64,000 nt of DNA from Desulfosporosinus youngiae DSM 17734 (GCF_000244895.1 NZ_CM001441.1:5371417-5435416); one strand, 5' to 3'; shown: positions 1 through 9,265, counted from the first letter of the stretch. The notes: generated by a model not told the origin, from the sequence alone. Translations and numbers: made by a program.

Positions 1-221
1 TGATTATGCCCCCTATAGTTAATATAGAGGAAGATTATTAAATTTTTCTATAGTTAAATTTTTACACCTAACTGTAACTTCCAAATAATAGGTTGAATTA
101 TTATTGTTTTCTCACTTTGTTATCTGAATAACTCATAGTATAATGAGAAGTAATCGTTAAGTTCAAACCTCATAAAATAAACTCTAAATCCCAAATTAAG
201 CTGTCAAGGATGGTTAGAAAT

Positions 222-1127
222 ATGCGCTTAGAACAATTATCCTATTTAATTGCTGTCCATGAATCTAAATCGATTTCTCTTGCCGCCGAACGCTCCCATA
301 TTTCACAGCCTGCGCTTAGCTCTGCCATCAGTAAATTAGAGGACGAACTGGGTATTGTTCTGCTAAAAAGAACTAATGCAGGAGCCCAGCTTACTGAAAT
401 GGGCGAACAAATTATTGTTGTGGCTAAGGAAGTTCTCAACAAGATTGATGAAATCAAATCCATTGCTCATGGCGATTCAATTGATTTACAGGGTAATATT
501 TCAATGGCTGTTGAACCAAGTATAAACATAACAGTAATGCCTGAAATATTGACAACCTTTAAACATGATCATCCTAAAGTGGATACTATTTTGAAAGTCG
601 GAGAGTCGAATAATATACTAAGGGATGTTCAATCAGGTAAAGCTGATTTTGGGATGATCTTAAAAACCGATGCCTTTTCCAAATCAAAGGATATTAACTA
701 CAAAGAATTGTTTTCTGATGAGCTGGTCATCATTTCCGGGAATAATTGTGAGATGACTAAAGGGTCTTCCACTATGACTCTTAAGCAGGCCCTATCTTTG
801 CCTATTCTTTTATACAACACTGAATATATCACTGATTGTGGCGTATCGAGTGTATTGCAAAGATATGGTGATATTAATGTGTCTTACAGGGTTGACAACC
901 TAGAGATGATGGAAAAGATTCTGTCTCAAGGAAAAACAATTGCCTTCGTCCCTCAGTTTATGGCTGATGAATACGTAAAATCCAGTAAAATAAAAAAAAT
1001 CGCCCTCAGCGATGCGCATTTAGAGGTTATAATCCTTTTAATATGGCTGAACCGCCATCATCTCTCTTTAGTCGAAAAAGAATTTATTAAGGTCATTAAA
1101 AACGTCTGCTCCAAAAGGTATAAGTGA
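222..1127 (+). CDS. LysR-family transcriptional regulator
   Basis: A one-component DNA-binding regulator of about 301 residues, the normal LysR length. Residues 1-60 form the winged helix-turn-helix (SLAAERSHISQPALSSAIS followed by LEDELG), and the rest is a periplasmic-binding-like effector domain. The start at 222 is preferred because AAGGA at 206-210 is then properly spaced; the ATG at 210 overlaps that ribosome site. The ligand cannot be told from sequence. The 200 bases upstream are AT-rich and carry no gene. A hairpin terminator follows, and dapA beyond it is convergent, so this gene is probably not a dapA operon partner. Confidence 0.9.
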   Translation: MRLEQLSYLIAVHESKSISLAAERSHISQPALSSAISKLEDELGIVLLKRTNAGAQLTEMGEQIIVVAKEVLNKIDEIKSIAHGDSIDLQGNISMAVEPSINITVMPEILTTFKHDHPKVDTILKVGESNNILRDVQSGKADFGMILKTDAFSKSKDINYKELFSDELVIISGNNCEMTKGSSTMTLKQALSLPILLYNTEYITDCGVSSVLQRYGDINVSYRVDNLEMMEKILSQGKTIAFVPQFMADEYVKSSKIKKIALSDAHLEVIILLIWLNRHHLSLVEKEFIKVIKNVCSKRYK

Positions 1128-1195
1128 AACTTGCAAGCCGTAGCCTCGGGCCGTACTCTCTGACACTTACGTTCAGACAAACAAAATAGTCCATT

Positions 1196-1229
1196 AAAGT
1201 CGAGATAAATTTTTGTTATCTCGACTTTT
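1196..1229 (+). terminator. Intrinsic terminator after LysR gene
   Basis: A 13-bp stem (AAAGTCGAGATAA with TTATCTCGACTTT) around a short loop ends in a T run. It lies about 70 bases after the LysR stop. Confidence 0.8.
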
Positions 1230-1336
1230 CCAGTTATGCCCGGAATTGAAGTCAACTGTCAACCTCGATTGCTTATGGCGAAGTTAATTAAATTCATACT
1301 AAAAACGATGCTTAATTTTTAACCCCCAAAAGCCGA

Positions 1337-1375
1337 AGGGGCTGTCTCAAAAATAAATGAAGACAGCCCCTTTTT
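1337..1375 (+). terminator. Second intrinsic terminator
   Basis: The arms AGGGGCTGTCT and AGACAGCCCCT are followed by TTTTT on the plus strand. It lies between the convergent LysR and dapA genes. Confidence 0.7.
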
Positions 1376-1492
1376 ATGTTCTTAATTGTATTAAAGATTG
1401 TGCACTACTATTACATTTTTCAGCCCAAGGATAGCGAAACTACCCTATTGCCAGATAGATTTGCCGGTCTCGTCCTGTCTCTATGATCTTCC

Positions 1493-2383
1493 TCAAACGT
1501 TTAATCCATGTGCTCTCATAAGAGAGACCAACTTTTCACGGTTTGTATCCTCCATTGTTGTAAGAGGGGATCTGAGATAATCCTTGCAGAAACCCATAGC
1601 TGCCATAGCAGCCTTGACCGGAATAGGGTTTACTTCGCAAAACAGTGCCTCTATAAGGGAGTAAAGTTTATATTGCTGCTCTGCACTGCCTGCAATGTCA
1701 CCCTTAAAGAAACGTGTGCAAATCTCACGTGTCTGTGCCGGCATGACGTTAGAAATCACAGAAATGCCGCCAACTCCGCCAAGCGCCATAAGTGGAACCA
1801 ACTGATCGTCATTGCCTGAATACAAATCAAGCTTACCATGCACACGCGCCATGGTTTCAACAACTTTGGAAATGTTGCCATTTGCTTCTTTAATCCCTAC
1901 TATATTTTCGTGTTCAGCTAATGCCTCGTAGGTTGCAGGCTCAATATTTATCCCCGTCCTTGAAGGCACATTATAGAGAATGATAGGCTTAGTACTCTTG
2001 TCGGCAATTTGAGCAAACATTTTAATCAGGCCTTTTTGCGTAGCTTTGTTGTAATAAGGGGTAACTACGAGCATTGCATCCGCACCTGCTTCGCAGGCAC
2101 AATGCGTGAGATCATGCACGTATTCGGTGTCATTGCTGCCTGTGCCGGCAATAACCGGCACTCTGCCTCCTGCATGCTGAACGGCAAATGTAATTGCTGC
2201 TCTGTGCTCGGCGTCAGTCAGGGTCGACGCTTCGCCTGTGGTTCCGCAAATTACCAGAGCATCAATCCCTTCTGCAATTTGCCAATCGATCAATCTGCCA
2301 AGCTGTTCATAATTAATTCCTGTTTCGTCCAGAGGAGTGATGAGAGCAGTGGCGATACCTTTGAAAACAGTGTTCTTTTTCAT
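1493..2383 (-). CDS. dapA: 4-hydroxy-tetrahydrodipicolinate synthase
   Basis: Condenses pyruvate with aspartate semialdehyde, the first committed step of lysine and diaminopimelate synthesis in the cytoplasm. The 296-residue length is typical. Visible family signatures are GTTGE near residue 47, Y137 in LYNVPSRTG and the Schiff-base lysine near K165 in GIKEANG. The start at 2383 (MKKNTVFKG) matches family N-termini; the frame is open further upstream, but that part would overlap the leader. The gene stands alone, without asd or dapB. It sits behind a lysine riboswitch and terminator, so expression should fall when lysine is plentiful. Confidence 0.95.
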   Translation of the reverse strand: MKKNTVFKGIATALITPLDETGINYEQLGRLIDWQIAEGIDALVICGTTGEASTLTDAEHRAAITFAVQHAGGRVPVIAGTGSNDTEYVHDLTHCACEAGADAMLVVTPYYNKATQKGLIKMFAQIADKSTKPIILYNVPSRTGINIEPATYEALAEHENIVGIKEANGNISKVVETMARVHGKLDLYSGNDDQLVPLMALGGVGGISVISNVMPAQTREICTRFFKGDIAGSAEQQYKLYSLIEALFCEVNPIPVKAAMAAMGFCKDYLRSPLTTMEDTNREKLVSLMRAHGLNV

Positions 2384-2407
2384 GTTAATTCTACGTCTCC
2401 TTTTATA

Positions 2408-2436
2408 CAAAAAAATAGCTGATACGGAATCAGCTA
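2408..2436 (-). terminator. Riboswitch expression-platform terminator
   Basis: On the minus strand, TAGCTGAT and ATCAGCTA form a stem followed by seven T residues. It lies between the L-box aptamer and the dapA ribosome site, as expected for transcriptional attenuation. Confidence 0.85.
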
Positions 2437-2469
2437 CTAAATTACCCTATGATTTTCCAATCATACTGT

Positions 2470-2645
2470 AATATAGATAGCTCTCCGCAAACGCGACAAT
2501 TGAACAAATCTTATTTTGTTCAACCAGCCCAGTCCCCACGTAATTGGGACCAACTTCGGCATCTACACCTTTCACCGAAGCTACGGTCTTACGTAAACCT
2601 TAACAACTTCGGATACTGATTGTACAATGCACCTCTATCAGTTCT
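2470..2645 (-). promoter_or_regulatory. Lysine riboswitch (L-box) of dapA
   Basis: Read on the minus strand, the leader carries the L-box hallmarks in order: GATAGAGGTGC at the 5' side of P1, a GGTGAAAGG...GATGCCGAAG segment, then GGACTGGGCTG. The closing strand CTATC pairs with the opening GATAG. A TTGACA box lies just upstream near 2675. Lysine binding is expected to favour the terminator at 2408-2436. Confidence 0.85.
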
Positions 2646-2689
2646 ATTAAGTCTATCCATATATTGCTATACTTGTCAAGCCTAAATTA

Positions 2690-3100
2690 TCAACTGCGTT
2701 TTCCTAAGCTTGACACATGAAATTAACCTCTTGATTTTTAGTGATTTCAGTGTCCTGCGATCTGTGGGGCTCAACAAAATCCTCAGGATTGAAGAAAAAT
2801 CCCCTCGGTTTAAGCCGCTTTCACTAAATCCTGAGTATTTTCTAAAGCTGAGGATAAGGATAAGCATAATAAAATCCGTATATAAGAATAGGCAGTCGGA
2901 AATTCTGCACGGGCTCCCGCCACCACGGTTAAAAAAATGAAAATAGGTTACAATTAACATCGGGGTTCGATAGAGAAGTTTATCCCCTCCGAAGTACAGG
3001 ACAGCACAGGATAGAAATAGAAGTCCCATGATTGAATCAAAAAGATAGGATTATTATGTTGATAGTTACGGTAGGGTTAAGCAAAACATAGGGAGGACCG
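2690..3100. other. Intergenic stretch, no convincing gene
   Basis: Short open frames occur on both strands, but none has a recognisable product together with a good ribosome site. An imperfect inverted repeat with CTCAGGATT and AATCCTGAG arms lies near 2780-2842. It may be old, decayed coding DNA. Confidence 0.4.
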
Positions 3101-3104
3101 TAAG

Positions 3105-3566
3105 ATGAAAATCATTGACCTTAAAGACAGATTTGCAAGGAGCTTGGTTGCCGGATTTTTTGCTTCTTTAGTATTATTAGCTTTAAATTTATTTTCTTAT
3201 TATATACTCCACTTAAGTCAGCGCCGTTTTATAAACTATTCAGCTTTAATGATCTTTGGGAGACAATTTAATAACTTTCCTGAGGCTTTTGTAAGTTCCA
3301 TTGCTCAAATTTGTTTTTCCACTTCTTTGATTGTTATTTCTAGTTATCTTATTCTTAAGGAAAAAAGGGAAACTTATTTATTGAGAGGGTTGTTTGTTGG
3401 TTTTGGAAGCTGGTTCGCAATTTTGTCCTCGTGTTATATCATTGGAATCCATAACACATTATTGATGGATCTAGGATCAGCTATTTCCTTTTTTATCGCT
3501 TCTCTTATTTGGGGCATATTGGGTGCTTGGCTTTTGCATATATTGGATGAACGGTACGAATCCTGA
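3105..3566 (+). CDS. YqhR-like four-helix membrane protein
   Basis: A 153-residue integral membrane protein. Four hydrophobic helices are visible near residues 15-37, 65-85, 95-117 and 122-148, joined by short charged loops. It has a strong ribosome site (GGGAGG) and ATG start. It resembles the uncharacterised YqhR family of spore formers in size and layout; no enzymatic motif is visible and the role is unknown. It appears monocistronic. Confidence 0.65.
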   Translation: MKIIDLKDRFARSLVAGFFASLVLLALNLFSYYILHLSQRRFINYSALMIFGRQFNNFPEAFVSSIAQICFSTSLIVISSYLILKEKRETYLLRGLFVGFGSWFAILSSCYIIGIHNTLLMDLGSAISFFIASLIWGILGAWLLHILDERYES

Positions 3567-3640
3567 AGGGAGTCAAACTCAATTCAATAATCCTGCCCAT
3601 ACATAAACTGCGGTAAATAATTCCCGTATCCCCGGCTTGT

Positions 3641-3680
3641 TGCATCTCAAAATCCCAAACGTTTGGGATTTTGAGATGCA
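3641..3680. repeat. 40-bp perfect palindrome
   Basis: The twenty bases at 3641-3660 are exactly the reverse complement of 3661-3680, with no loop. No T run follows, so it does not look like an ordinary terminator. It is the first of three unrelated perfect palindromes within 770 bases. Confidence 0.9.
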
Positions 3681-3844
3681 CATTTCTATTTTAGTGGCAA
3701 AATTCAACTGACAATATCATTCGTGGACACATGATCACAGGAAAACTGATAAACGTCTGCTTTTCTCCGGAAGGGCTAATCCGGCATGTCCCTATATTCT
3801 ATGAGTTTGCTGTCCGAGAGGTGCCATACCATTTAAAAAATTAG

Positions 3845-3888
3845 GGCATGTCCCAGAAAAGACAACGTTGTCTTTTCTGGGACATGCC
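3845..3888. repeat. 44-bp perfect palindrome
   Basis: GGCATGTCCC at the left edge mirrors GGGACATGCC at the right, and all 22 pairs match through a central ACGT. The short string GGCATGTCCC also appears alone about 60 bases to the left, hinting at a mobile or rearranged sequence. Confidence 0.9.
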
Positions 3889-3906
3889 TTGGATTGCCCA
3901 CTTCTG

Positions 3907-4284
3907 TCACCATATTGATCCTATGAATCTCCAATACGGGATGCAAAGGACGACCGTTAGCAGCACAACAATACCATAGCAAAGGGCAACATAGCGACCT
4001 TGCCTGTGATTAAAAGCCTTCCCCCCCGTACTGTAGTAAGCCATAAGATAGGTTGGCGATTGATAGGGGAAAAAGAAAGGATCGATTGTCAAGAGAATTA
4101 CAAACACTAACACCCATGGATGGATACCGGCTTGGCTTGCCAAGGGGGCTAATGACAGGGTGAGAAGAATAAGCGCCGGATCATTCTCCAGATCCTTCGC
4201 ATAAAGGGACGCTAAGTTCATATATTCTAAAGCTTTTTGCATGTCTCCATGCATCCGATATATTTCAGCCGATTTTTCATACAT
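3907..4284 (-). pseudogene. C-terminal fragment of SLC13/DASS-type transporter, fused to a foreign N-terminus
   Basis: From about residue 37 the frame reads like the last 90 residues of a sodium-coupled anion transporter (SLC13/DASS): HPWVLVFVILLTIDPFFFPYQ, then the HRQGRYVALCYG stretch and two hydrophobic helices. The first 34 residues are hydrophilic and look like a tetratricopeptide helix pair, not a transporter. A full transporter has over 450 residues, so this is a remnant, probably joined to another gene's fragment by deletion. It lies between two long palindromes. Confidence 0.6.
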
Positions 4285-4378
4285 ACGAGAAAGTTTGATC
4301 TATTTATTCGTTTAAGGTATTTCCATTTGCATCCCGTTCCTCCCCAGGAATTCCCCAGAGGATAATCGCCTGGTTTCT

Positions 4379-4410
4379 GCTCAAATTCGGAATCGATTCC
4401 GAATTTGAGC
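4379..4410. repeat. 32-bp perfect palindrome
   Basis: GCTCAAATTCGGAATC is followed directly by its reverse complement. No T run follows on either strand. It is the third loopless palindrome in this junction region, and its sequence is unrelated to the other two. Confidence 0.9.
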
Positions 4411-4562
4411 TACATTCATAACACATACAACTGCTTCTTCTGCAGTATTTCCGATGGTCTGTCCCAGATCCTGAGGCAATTGTAGAGCTGCTGCGCTGAA
4501 CGCACTCCAGTTTGAATTACCTTAAGAACTATATCAATAAAATTATTCCCAGGATAAAAAAC

Positions 4563-4589
4563 AAAAAACGCCCCTCCATAGGAGGGGCG
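4563..4589 (-). terminator. Terminator at distal end of locus A
   Basis: On the minus strand, CGCCCCTCC and GGAGGGGCG form a strong stem followed by TTTTTT. It is the second stop behind the lysis genes. Confidence 0.8.
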
Positions 4590-4724
4590 TGACAGAGGAG
4601 GTAAGAGAGACAGCGGTCTATATTTCAACCGTTATGTCCAAGTATTTTTCGGCCATATTTAGTATAGAACAAATATGTTAACGTTACGTGACCTTGATAT
4701 GTAGAATGTGTTAAACCTTATAAT

Positions 4725-4755
4725 GGAAAAAGCCCCTCCAATTAAGGATAGGGCT
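4725..4755 (-). terminator. Terminator behind the locus A holin gene
   Basis: On the minus strand, AGCCCTATCC and GGAGGGGCT pair imperfectly and are followed by TTTTT. Locus B has a closely similar hairpin in the same place (37679-37710). Confidence 0.75.
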
Positions 4756-4776
4756 CTCGCCATGTCTTAAAATAAT

Positions 4777-5154
4777 TTACCCATGATCAATTCCCTTTAC
4801 TTCCTGAACAGCTTCTTGCTTTGGTTTTTGATGAACGTCGGTAGAGTTTAATTCTGTTAGATAATTCTTCGCGCTGGCATAAAGTGTTCTGGCCATATTT
4901 TCAAACATCGAATAAGTCATAACCATTCGTACCGCTCTCGGCAGTAACTCATATCCCTTACTAACCACAAAACTAAATTTCTGATCACCAACCTCCAATA
5001 CAAGGGCCTCTGCTTGCTTTTCTACCTGCAGCATCAGAGAAAGGATTATTTTTGTTGCTTTTGCCTTTCCTTGAGACACCAAGAAAACAACAAAGCCGCT
5101 AACCAATAAAATTAACCCCCAGTAAGCTTGGAGGCCCGATAATACAATATCCAC
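4777..5154 (-). CDS. Phage holin, LLH-type
   Basis: A 125-residue protein with one N-terminal membrane helix (residues 8-27) and a long charged cytoplasmic part including KGYELLPRAVRMV, as in LLH-family holins. Holins time lysis by permeabilising the membrane for the endolysin. It is the last gene of the locus A late operon, 40 bases beyond the amidase. Locus B has an unrelated holin at this spot. Family assignment is by resemblance. Confidence 0.65.
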   Translation of the reverse strand: MDIVLSGLQAYWGLILLVSGFVVFLVSQGKAKATKIILSLMLQVEKQAEALVLEVGDQKFSFVVSKGYELLPRAVRMVMTYSMFENMARTLYASAKNYLTELNSTDVHQKPKQEAVQEVKGIDHG

Positions 5155-5194
5155 TTTTATTTCTCCTTTTCAAATTGGCAAGCACTTGCGAATA

Positions 5195-6049
5195 TTAAGC
5201 GCCTGTTGCACTTACAACAGCTGCAGTATCTCCCCAAGTCTTCCCGGAAAGGATTGTTTCGTTCGGATGTCCCACGGGTCCACCCCCGACTATGACAAGA
5301 TGCTCGGCTTTAAAAACGTCTGGCGGTGGGGTCTTATCATCAAATCTCAAAAAAACTGCACAGTTGCCAAGTTTGATTGACTCTCTTCGCGCCGGTACCA
5401 AGTAATCCTCAATGCCATGAGCTAAAACCGCTTCTTTCATCTCATAGCCCCTTTTCTTTTGTGTATTTCCACTGACACTAACCTCGAAATGATCCCCAAT
5501 CCCCTGGGCGATCGCTAAAGCAGCCTGATCCATCTTTTCCAAGATCGTGGCTTCCTCTGAATTAATGAAACCGTGCTCAATGAGCACGGCCGGCATCTCT
5601 GTCCACTTTAATACATACCAATTTGCGTATTTGACACCACGGTCTGTCATTCCCAGCAGAGCCATTCTTGCCCGGATCGCCTTGGCAATCTTCTCCCCTT
5701 CGCCCCCGGCCGCAAGAGCATAGACCTCGTTCCCGTATGCTTTCGCAGCCGCTGAATTATTGTGGAAGGAGTAGAATGCGTCACCGCCCAAAGAGTTGGC
5801 CGCTTTTACCCTATTTTTCAGGTCCAAATCAACGTTGAATGCTATCGGCGCGCAGAAGTCCTTGTCTGTAGTCCTAGTGAACTTCACTCTGAAGCGGCCT
5901 GTTGCTTCGAGAATCACTGCAATTTTCTTGGCCAACGCTAAAACATTATCCTTTTCCTTAGTTGTCGAGCCTACAGCTCCCGGATCTGCGCCGCCATGGC
6001 CTGGGTCGAAGATCATATCATATATCTTTAATTCACCCGAATGACTCAC
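5195..6049 (-). CDS. N-acetylmuramoyl-L-alanine amidase (Amidase_3) endolysin
   Basis: A 284-residue endolysin that should cut the bond between muramic acid and the stem peptide. The Amidase_3 domain spans residues 8-190 with zinc-ligand motifs DPGHGGADPG, SFHNNS and LIEHGF. The C-terminal 80 residues (AVFLRF...LVIVGGGPVGHPNETILSG) form a half cell-wall-binding-2-like module. The locus B amidase ends in a clearly related module but has a different catalytic fold. The start is 2 bases from the previous gene's stop, so the genes are co-translated. Confidence 0.88.
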   Translation of the reverse strand: MSHSGELKIYDMIFDPGHGGADPGAVGSTTKEKDNVLALAKKIAVILEATGRFRVKFTRTTDKDFCAPIAFNVDLDLKNRVKAANSLGGDAFYSFHNNSAAAKAYGNEVYALAAGGEGEKIAKAIRARMALLGMTDRGVKYANWYVLKWTEMPAVLIEHGFINSEEATILEKMDQAALAIAQGIGDHFEVSVSGNTQKKRGYEMKEAVLAHGIEDYLVPARRESIKLGNCAVFLRFDDKTPPPDVFKAEHLVIVGGGPVGHPNETILSGKTWGDTAAVVSATGA

Positions 6050-6050
6050 C

Positions 6051-6416
6051 TCACTTTACAAAAATACTGGACAGAAACTCAGGGTTAACATTCTGACCAA
6101 TGGCCGCAAGCGTTATGATGAGCGCTAGAGTCACCGAACCCTTAATAATCCATTGTCCACCAGATGAACTCCAAAACCCACTAGCCTCTTCGGCATATTC
6201 GCGAGCCGTTTCGAGAGCAGACACTCGCTTCTCCATTGTTTCTAACGTCTTAGAGGTTGTCTCCAACAGCTGAGTGAGCTGGGTGATAATAATCTTTAAA
6301 TCTGTTATGGTCTCACTATGTGCGTTTAATCTGCGCTCAGCCACCTCCATCTGCTTATCTAGTCCTTTATGTGTTCTCTCACAGGATTGTTCTGTGACTA
6401 AGTTTTCCCCCGCCAT
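6051..6416 (-). CDS. XhlA-like coiled-coil membrane protein
   Basis: 121 residues: a long coiled coil (residues 15-70) followed by one membrane helix near 90-110 (IIKGSVTLALIITLAAIG). This is the layout of XhlA/haemolysin-type lysis helpers of PBSX phages, which act with the holin at the membrane. It is directly coupled to the amidase gene. It is longer than XhlA (about 90 residues), so it may be a structural analogue. Confidence 0.6.
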   Translation of the reverse strand: MAGENLVTEQSCERTHKGLDKQMEVAERRLNAHSETITDLKIIITQLTQLLETTSKTLETMEKRVSALETAREYAEEASGFWSSSGGQWIIKGSVTLALIITLAAIGQNVNPEFLSSIFVK

Positions 6417-6497
6417 AGCCCCACCTCACTCCTATTAGGCAATAAAAATAACGCCCTTTTTTAAAGCGTTTGCTGCACATAATGAGTCTATTGTGCA

Positions 6498-6632
6498 TTA
6501 GTCAACATAGTCTATACCGGTAATCGTCTTATACTGTTCTTCAGTGATCTTGCTCTTAACCACAAATACTTTAACGTCATCAATAGAATAGTTTACTGGA
6601 TAGTTACTTGACACAAATTTAAACCAATCCAT
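6498..6632 (-). CDS. xkdX: XkdX family small phage protein
   Basis: A 44-residue protein beginning [20 protein letters not shown] and continuing with [15 protein letters not shown]. This is the conserved pattern of the XkdX family, always found between tail fibre and lysis genes in PBSX-like elements. Its function is unknown. The ATG overlaps the upstream stop as TAATG, giving translational coupling. The gene is below common length cut-offs. Confidence 0.8.
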   Translation of the reverse strand: MDWFKFVSSNYPVNYSIDDVKVFVVKSKITEEQYKTITGIDYVD

Positions 6633-6946
6633 TACATTAATCCCTCCATAACTAAAGTAAGAATGACCTGGGCGTTTTGACTCTTAAGATCATCAATCTT
6701 TTGCTCAATAGTTTGCTGTTCTGCGCTATTTTCATTGGCTATAGCTGTTTTTTCTGCCTGCCATTGTGCCTGTGTTAGTTCAGATATATCCTCATGCTGT
6801 GGCAGGTCGCAATCACACGCAAATACAAAACATGACCTATCCATTTTGTAACCCTGTGAACCCGGAACAATTGAATCAATGTTGAGGGTTTTGTAATCAC
6901 ATTGTCCGAACATATTCGTGAAATTAACTATCTTACCGAATTTCAT
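6632..6946 (-). CDS. XkdW-like tail-fibre-adjacent protein
   Basis: About 104 residues. I start at 6946 ([10 protein letters not shown]), where a full AAGGAGG site is well spaced; the longer frame has no ribosome site. The C-terminal half is a helical coiled coil with [20 protein letters not shown] ending in a hydrophobic tail, as in XkdW-type proteins next to tail fibres. It may be a fibre assembly factor, which is an inference from position. Confidence 0.6.
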   Translation of the reverse strand: MKFGKIVNFTNMFGQCDYKTLNIDSIVPGSQGYKMDRSCFVFACDCDLPQHEDISELTQAQWQAEKTAIANENSAEQQTIEQKIDDLKSQNAQVILTLVMEGLM

Positions 6947-6965
6947 CTGTATTACCTCCTTAATA

Positions 6966-8638
6966 TTAATTGAAGACATGGTGGAATATGGACGGTGATA
7001 TACCGACACTAGTACCGGATTTACTTATAAAACTCACATATTGAGAGGAGGCGGCGGTCTCGGTTATTGCACCCTCCGGCATTACTGCCAACCATCTACC
7101 TGAACTACCATAATTAGCAGAATAAATCTCCGTACCAGATAGGGTGATTATCCACATCATCGAGCTAGAGCCATTGGTGGTGTACATATAAAGTCGATCC
7201 GTTGCCGTGTGCATTACACACACAGGTTCCCTACGACTAGAATTGAAAAATGATGTTATGGATGAGATGACTGTTCCATTTTTATCTGTTACATATGCGG
7301 CACGTGATGATGTATTATACCAGAACATCCTATCGACATTTACTGCCCTGAGTTCGATATATGAACTTGGTGTAAATAGAACCGTCTTAATTACTGTCCC
7401 AGATGGGTTATATAAGTTGGCTTCACCTTGGGAACCCCTCACCCAGATCCCATCACCATCGACGAACGAAATCACCTTATTAATATCCACGAATACTATG
7501 GGATTCAGATATGCACTCACGGAGCCTTTCTTCTGAAGCGTACCAGAGACACCGAATATGTCCTTTCCACTCAATATATTTGCCGGTATCAAGTCAGGGT
7601 CCCCGGATATAGTAATATTACTCGAATAGTACCCAGCATATTTAGTCTGTGCTGAAGTTCCCGGAGTTACTGTTCCTCCAGCCCCCCTACTGACCATGGT
7701 CCCGACTAATCCAGTATCTGCATCGTTGCTGAATGTCTTTCCTGCTAGTACATTATCAGCAACGGCATCACCCTCTGCACTAGCTTTTATAAAAAAACAA
7801 TTATCAGATGTACTGTACCAAACTGTATAGGCTTTATCAGCGATTAAAGTTGGTGCTGTAGTTGTGCCTGGCTTATATAGTGATTTGGTATTTATAGTTG
7901 TTGGTGCCCCACTATTATTAGCAGACGCAATGAATGTTTTAGAATAGCCATTAGTTAATGTAGCAGTCGTAAGGTTAATGCGGTTGCCGTTCCTCCTGCG
8001 ACTTGGTACACTACATCCGCCAAATGCGCATCAACAACAGTCTGATCAGCCTTAGTTTCAATAAGATTGGTCACTGTTGTAGCGAAATTGGGATCATCAC
8101 CTAACGCCGCAGCTATCTCATTAAGCGTGTCAAGGGCTGCCGGCGCAGAATCCACCAAAGCGGCTACTGCCGCCTTTACAAAAGCTGTAGTAGCAATTTG
8201 CGTGTTATTAGTTGCCGTCACAGCTGTCGGTGCAGTTGGTGTTCCGGTAAAGACAGGCGAAGCCAAAGGAGCCCGAGTGACATCCGTTGGGTGAACATGG
8301 TCTCTCCTTGCCGCGGTAGCCGCAAAGCCTGCAGAAGCTGTGCCATTGGCGGCAGGATTAGTGCTGTCAAAAGCTAAGTGTGTGTGATCGGCCCTTGCAA
8401 GACTTGTGCTTGATCCAGCAGCATTAGCTGTTCCCAGGCCCCCCGAAGGAGCCGCAGTAGAAACAGGATCACTACCGCCAGGTCGGTGGGCATCAGCATG
8501 GGAACCTATCGCTCCTGCCGCATCCATCACCTCTTTTATTTTTTGGTCAATCACGTCAGCATTGTCATTAAAGTCTTGAATGTTGACAGTATCTGTTCCA
8601 GCGGGTTTCTTTAGTCCGTAGTTTGCTGTCGTTTGCAT
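6966..8638 (-). pseudogene. Tail fibre / receptor-binding gene split by a frameshift
   Basis: The first frame (8638 to 7955) encodes the conserved fibre base MQTTANYGLKKP..., glycine/alanine repeats with ADHTHL and RRDHVHP (HxH) motifs, and stops early after ALTLRLLH. The next frame, open from about 7965 to 6966 without a stop, continues the fibre (TTATLTNGYSKTF... then a 240-residue tip). Adding one base near 7963 restores about 557 residues. The homologue at 40634-42046 is intact. The break is either a real mutation disabling host binding or a sequencing error; there is no homopolymer at the site. Confidence 0.75.
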
Positions 8639-8649
8639 AGTCTACCTCC

Positions 8650-9261
8650 TTACTCATAAACTCTGAGCTCATTCCAGCTCATAACATTCACGCTATTCCA
8701 AGTGAGATGTTTCAAAGAATCCCACCATGTATAGGAATACTTAAAACTGTACCCTAAATGGGCAGGCTTAATTTGTTCCAGCATCTGAATAAACCCTGGC
8801 ATATTAGCAGGAATACCTTTTATTCCAATAAACCGAACCTCAAAGCGACACTCCGCCGGATATTCCATGACATCCACCTCACCCCCAGAAAAGGCAGCTG
8901 CGGTGTCCATGATCATTTGTTGGGTTGTTGTACCGGAGCCACGCAGTTTAACCTTGATCTGCTCCCGCCTTCGCTCTATAGGCTTTGCCGGTTCTGTCTC
9001 TAAACCTAACTCACTTTCCCAATAATTTAAGCCCCATGTAGCCGTATCCACAAAGTATTGACTTAACACATTATCAATAGCATACAAAAAAAGACCCATC
9101 TCATCCGATGCCGTCTCCTGGAGCTTTTCCATTTCTCGAATGCCCCGATAATACTCAGGCAAGTATCTCATGAGGTTAGGTGTCGAGTAATCAGGCTGAT
9201 CCCCGTCGCCGCCATCCGTGCCTAAAAAAGTGGTGCCATAGAGTTGACTTCCGTATCCCAC
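8650..9261 (-). CDS. Baseplate wedge/tail protein, DUF2313 (YmfQ/XkdU-like)
   Basis: 203 residues. The N-terminus MGYGSQLYGTTFLG is followed by NLMRYLPEYY, and a central ERRREQIKVKLRGSGTTT block is typical of DUF2313 proteins. In PBSX-like and Mu-like phages these follow baseplate protein J and connect wedge to fibre. The partner at 42058-42669 is colinear along its whole length. The ribosome site overlaps the preceding stop. Confidence 0.8.
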   Translation of the reverse strand: MGYGSQLYGTTFLGTDGGDGDQPDYSTPNLMRYLPEYYRGIREMEKLQETASDEMGLFLYAIDNVLSQYFVDTATWGLNYWESELGLETEPAKPIERRREQIKVKLRGSGTTTQQMIMDTAAAFSGGEVDVMEYPAECRFEVRFIGIKGIPANMPGFIQMLEQIKPAHLGYSFKYSYTWWDSLKHLTWNSVNVMSWNELRVYE

Positions 9262-9265
9262 TGGC

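Noticed and set aside
2682..3029. A 115-residue minus-strand frame upstream of the YqhR-like gene
   Set aside because: No ribosome site and no recognisable pattern; overlaps another random frame on the plus strand.
4416..4628. A 70-residue minus-strand frame
   Set aside because: It contains the strong terminator hairpin at 4563-4589, so coding is unlikely.
6966..7697. A separate 243-residue protein
   Set aside because: Its frame is open well upstream of the ATG and continues the fibre of the preceding frame, so it is the 3' part of a broken gene.
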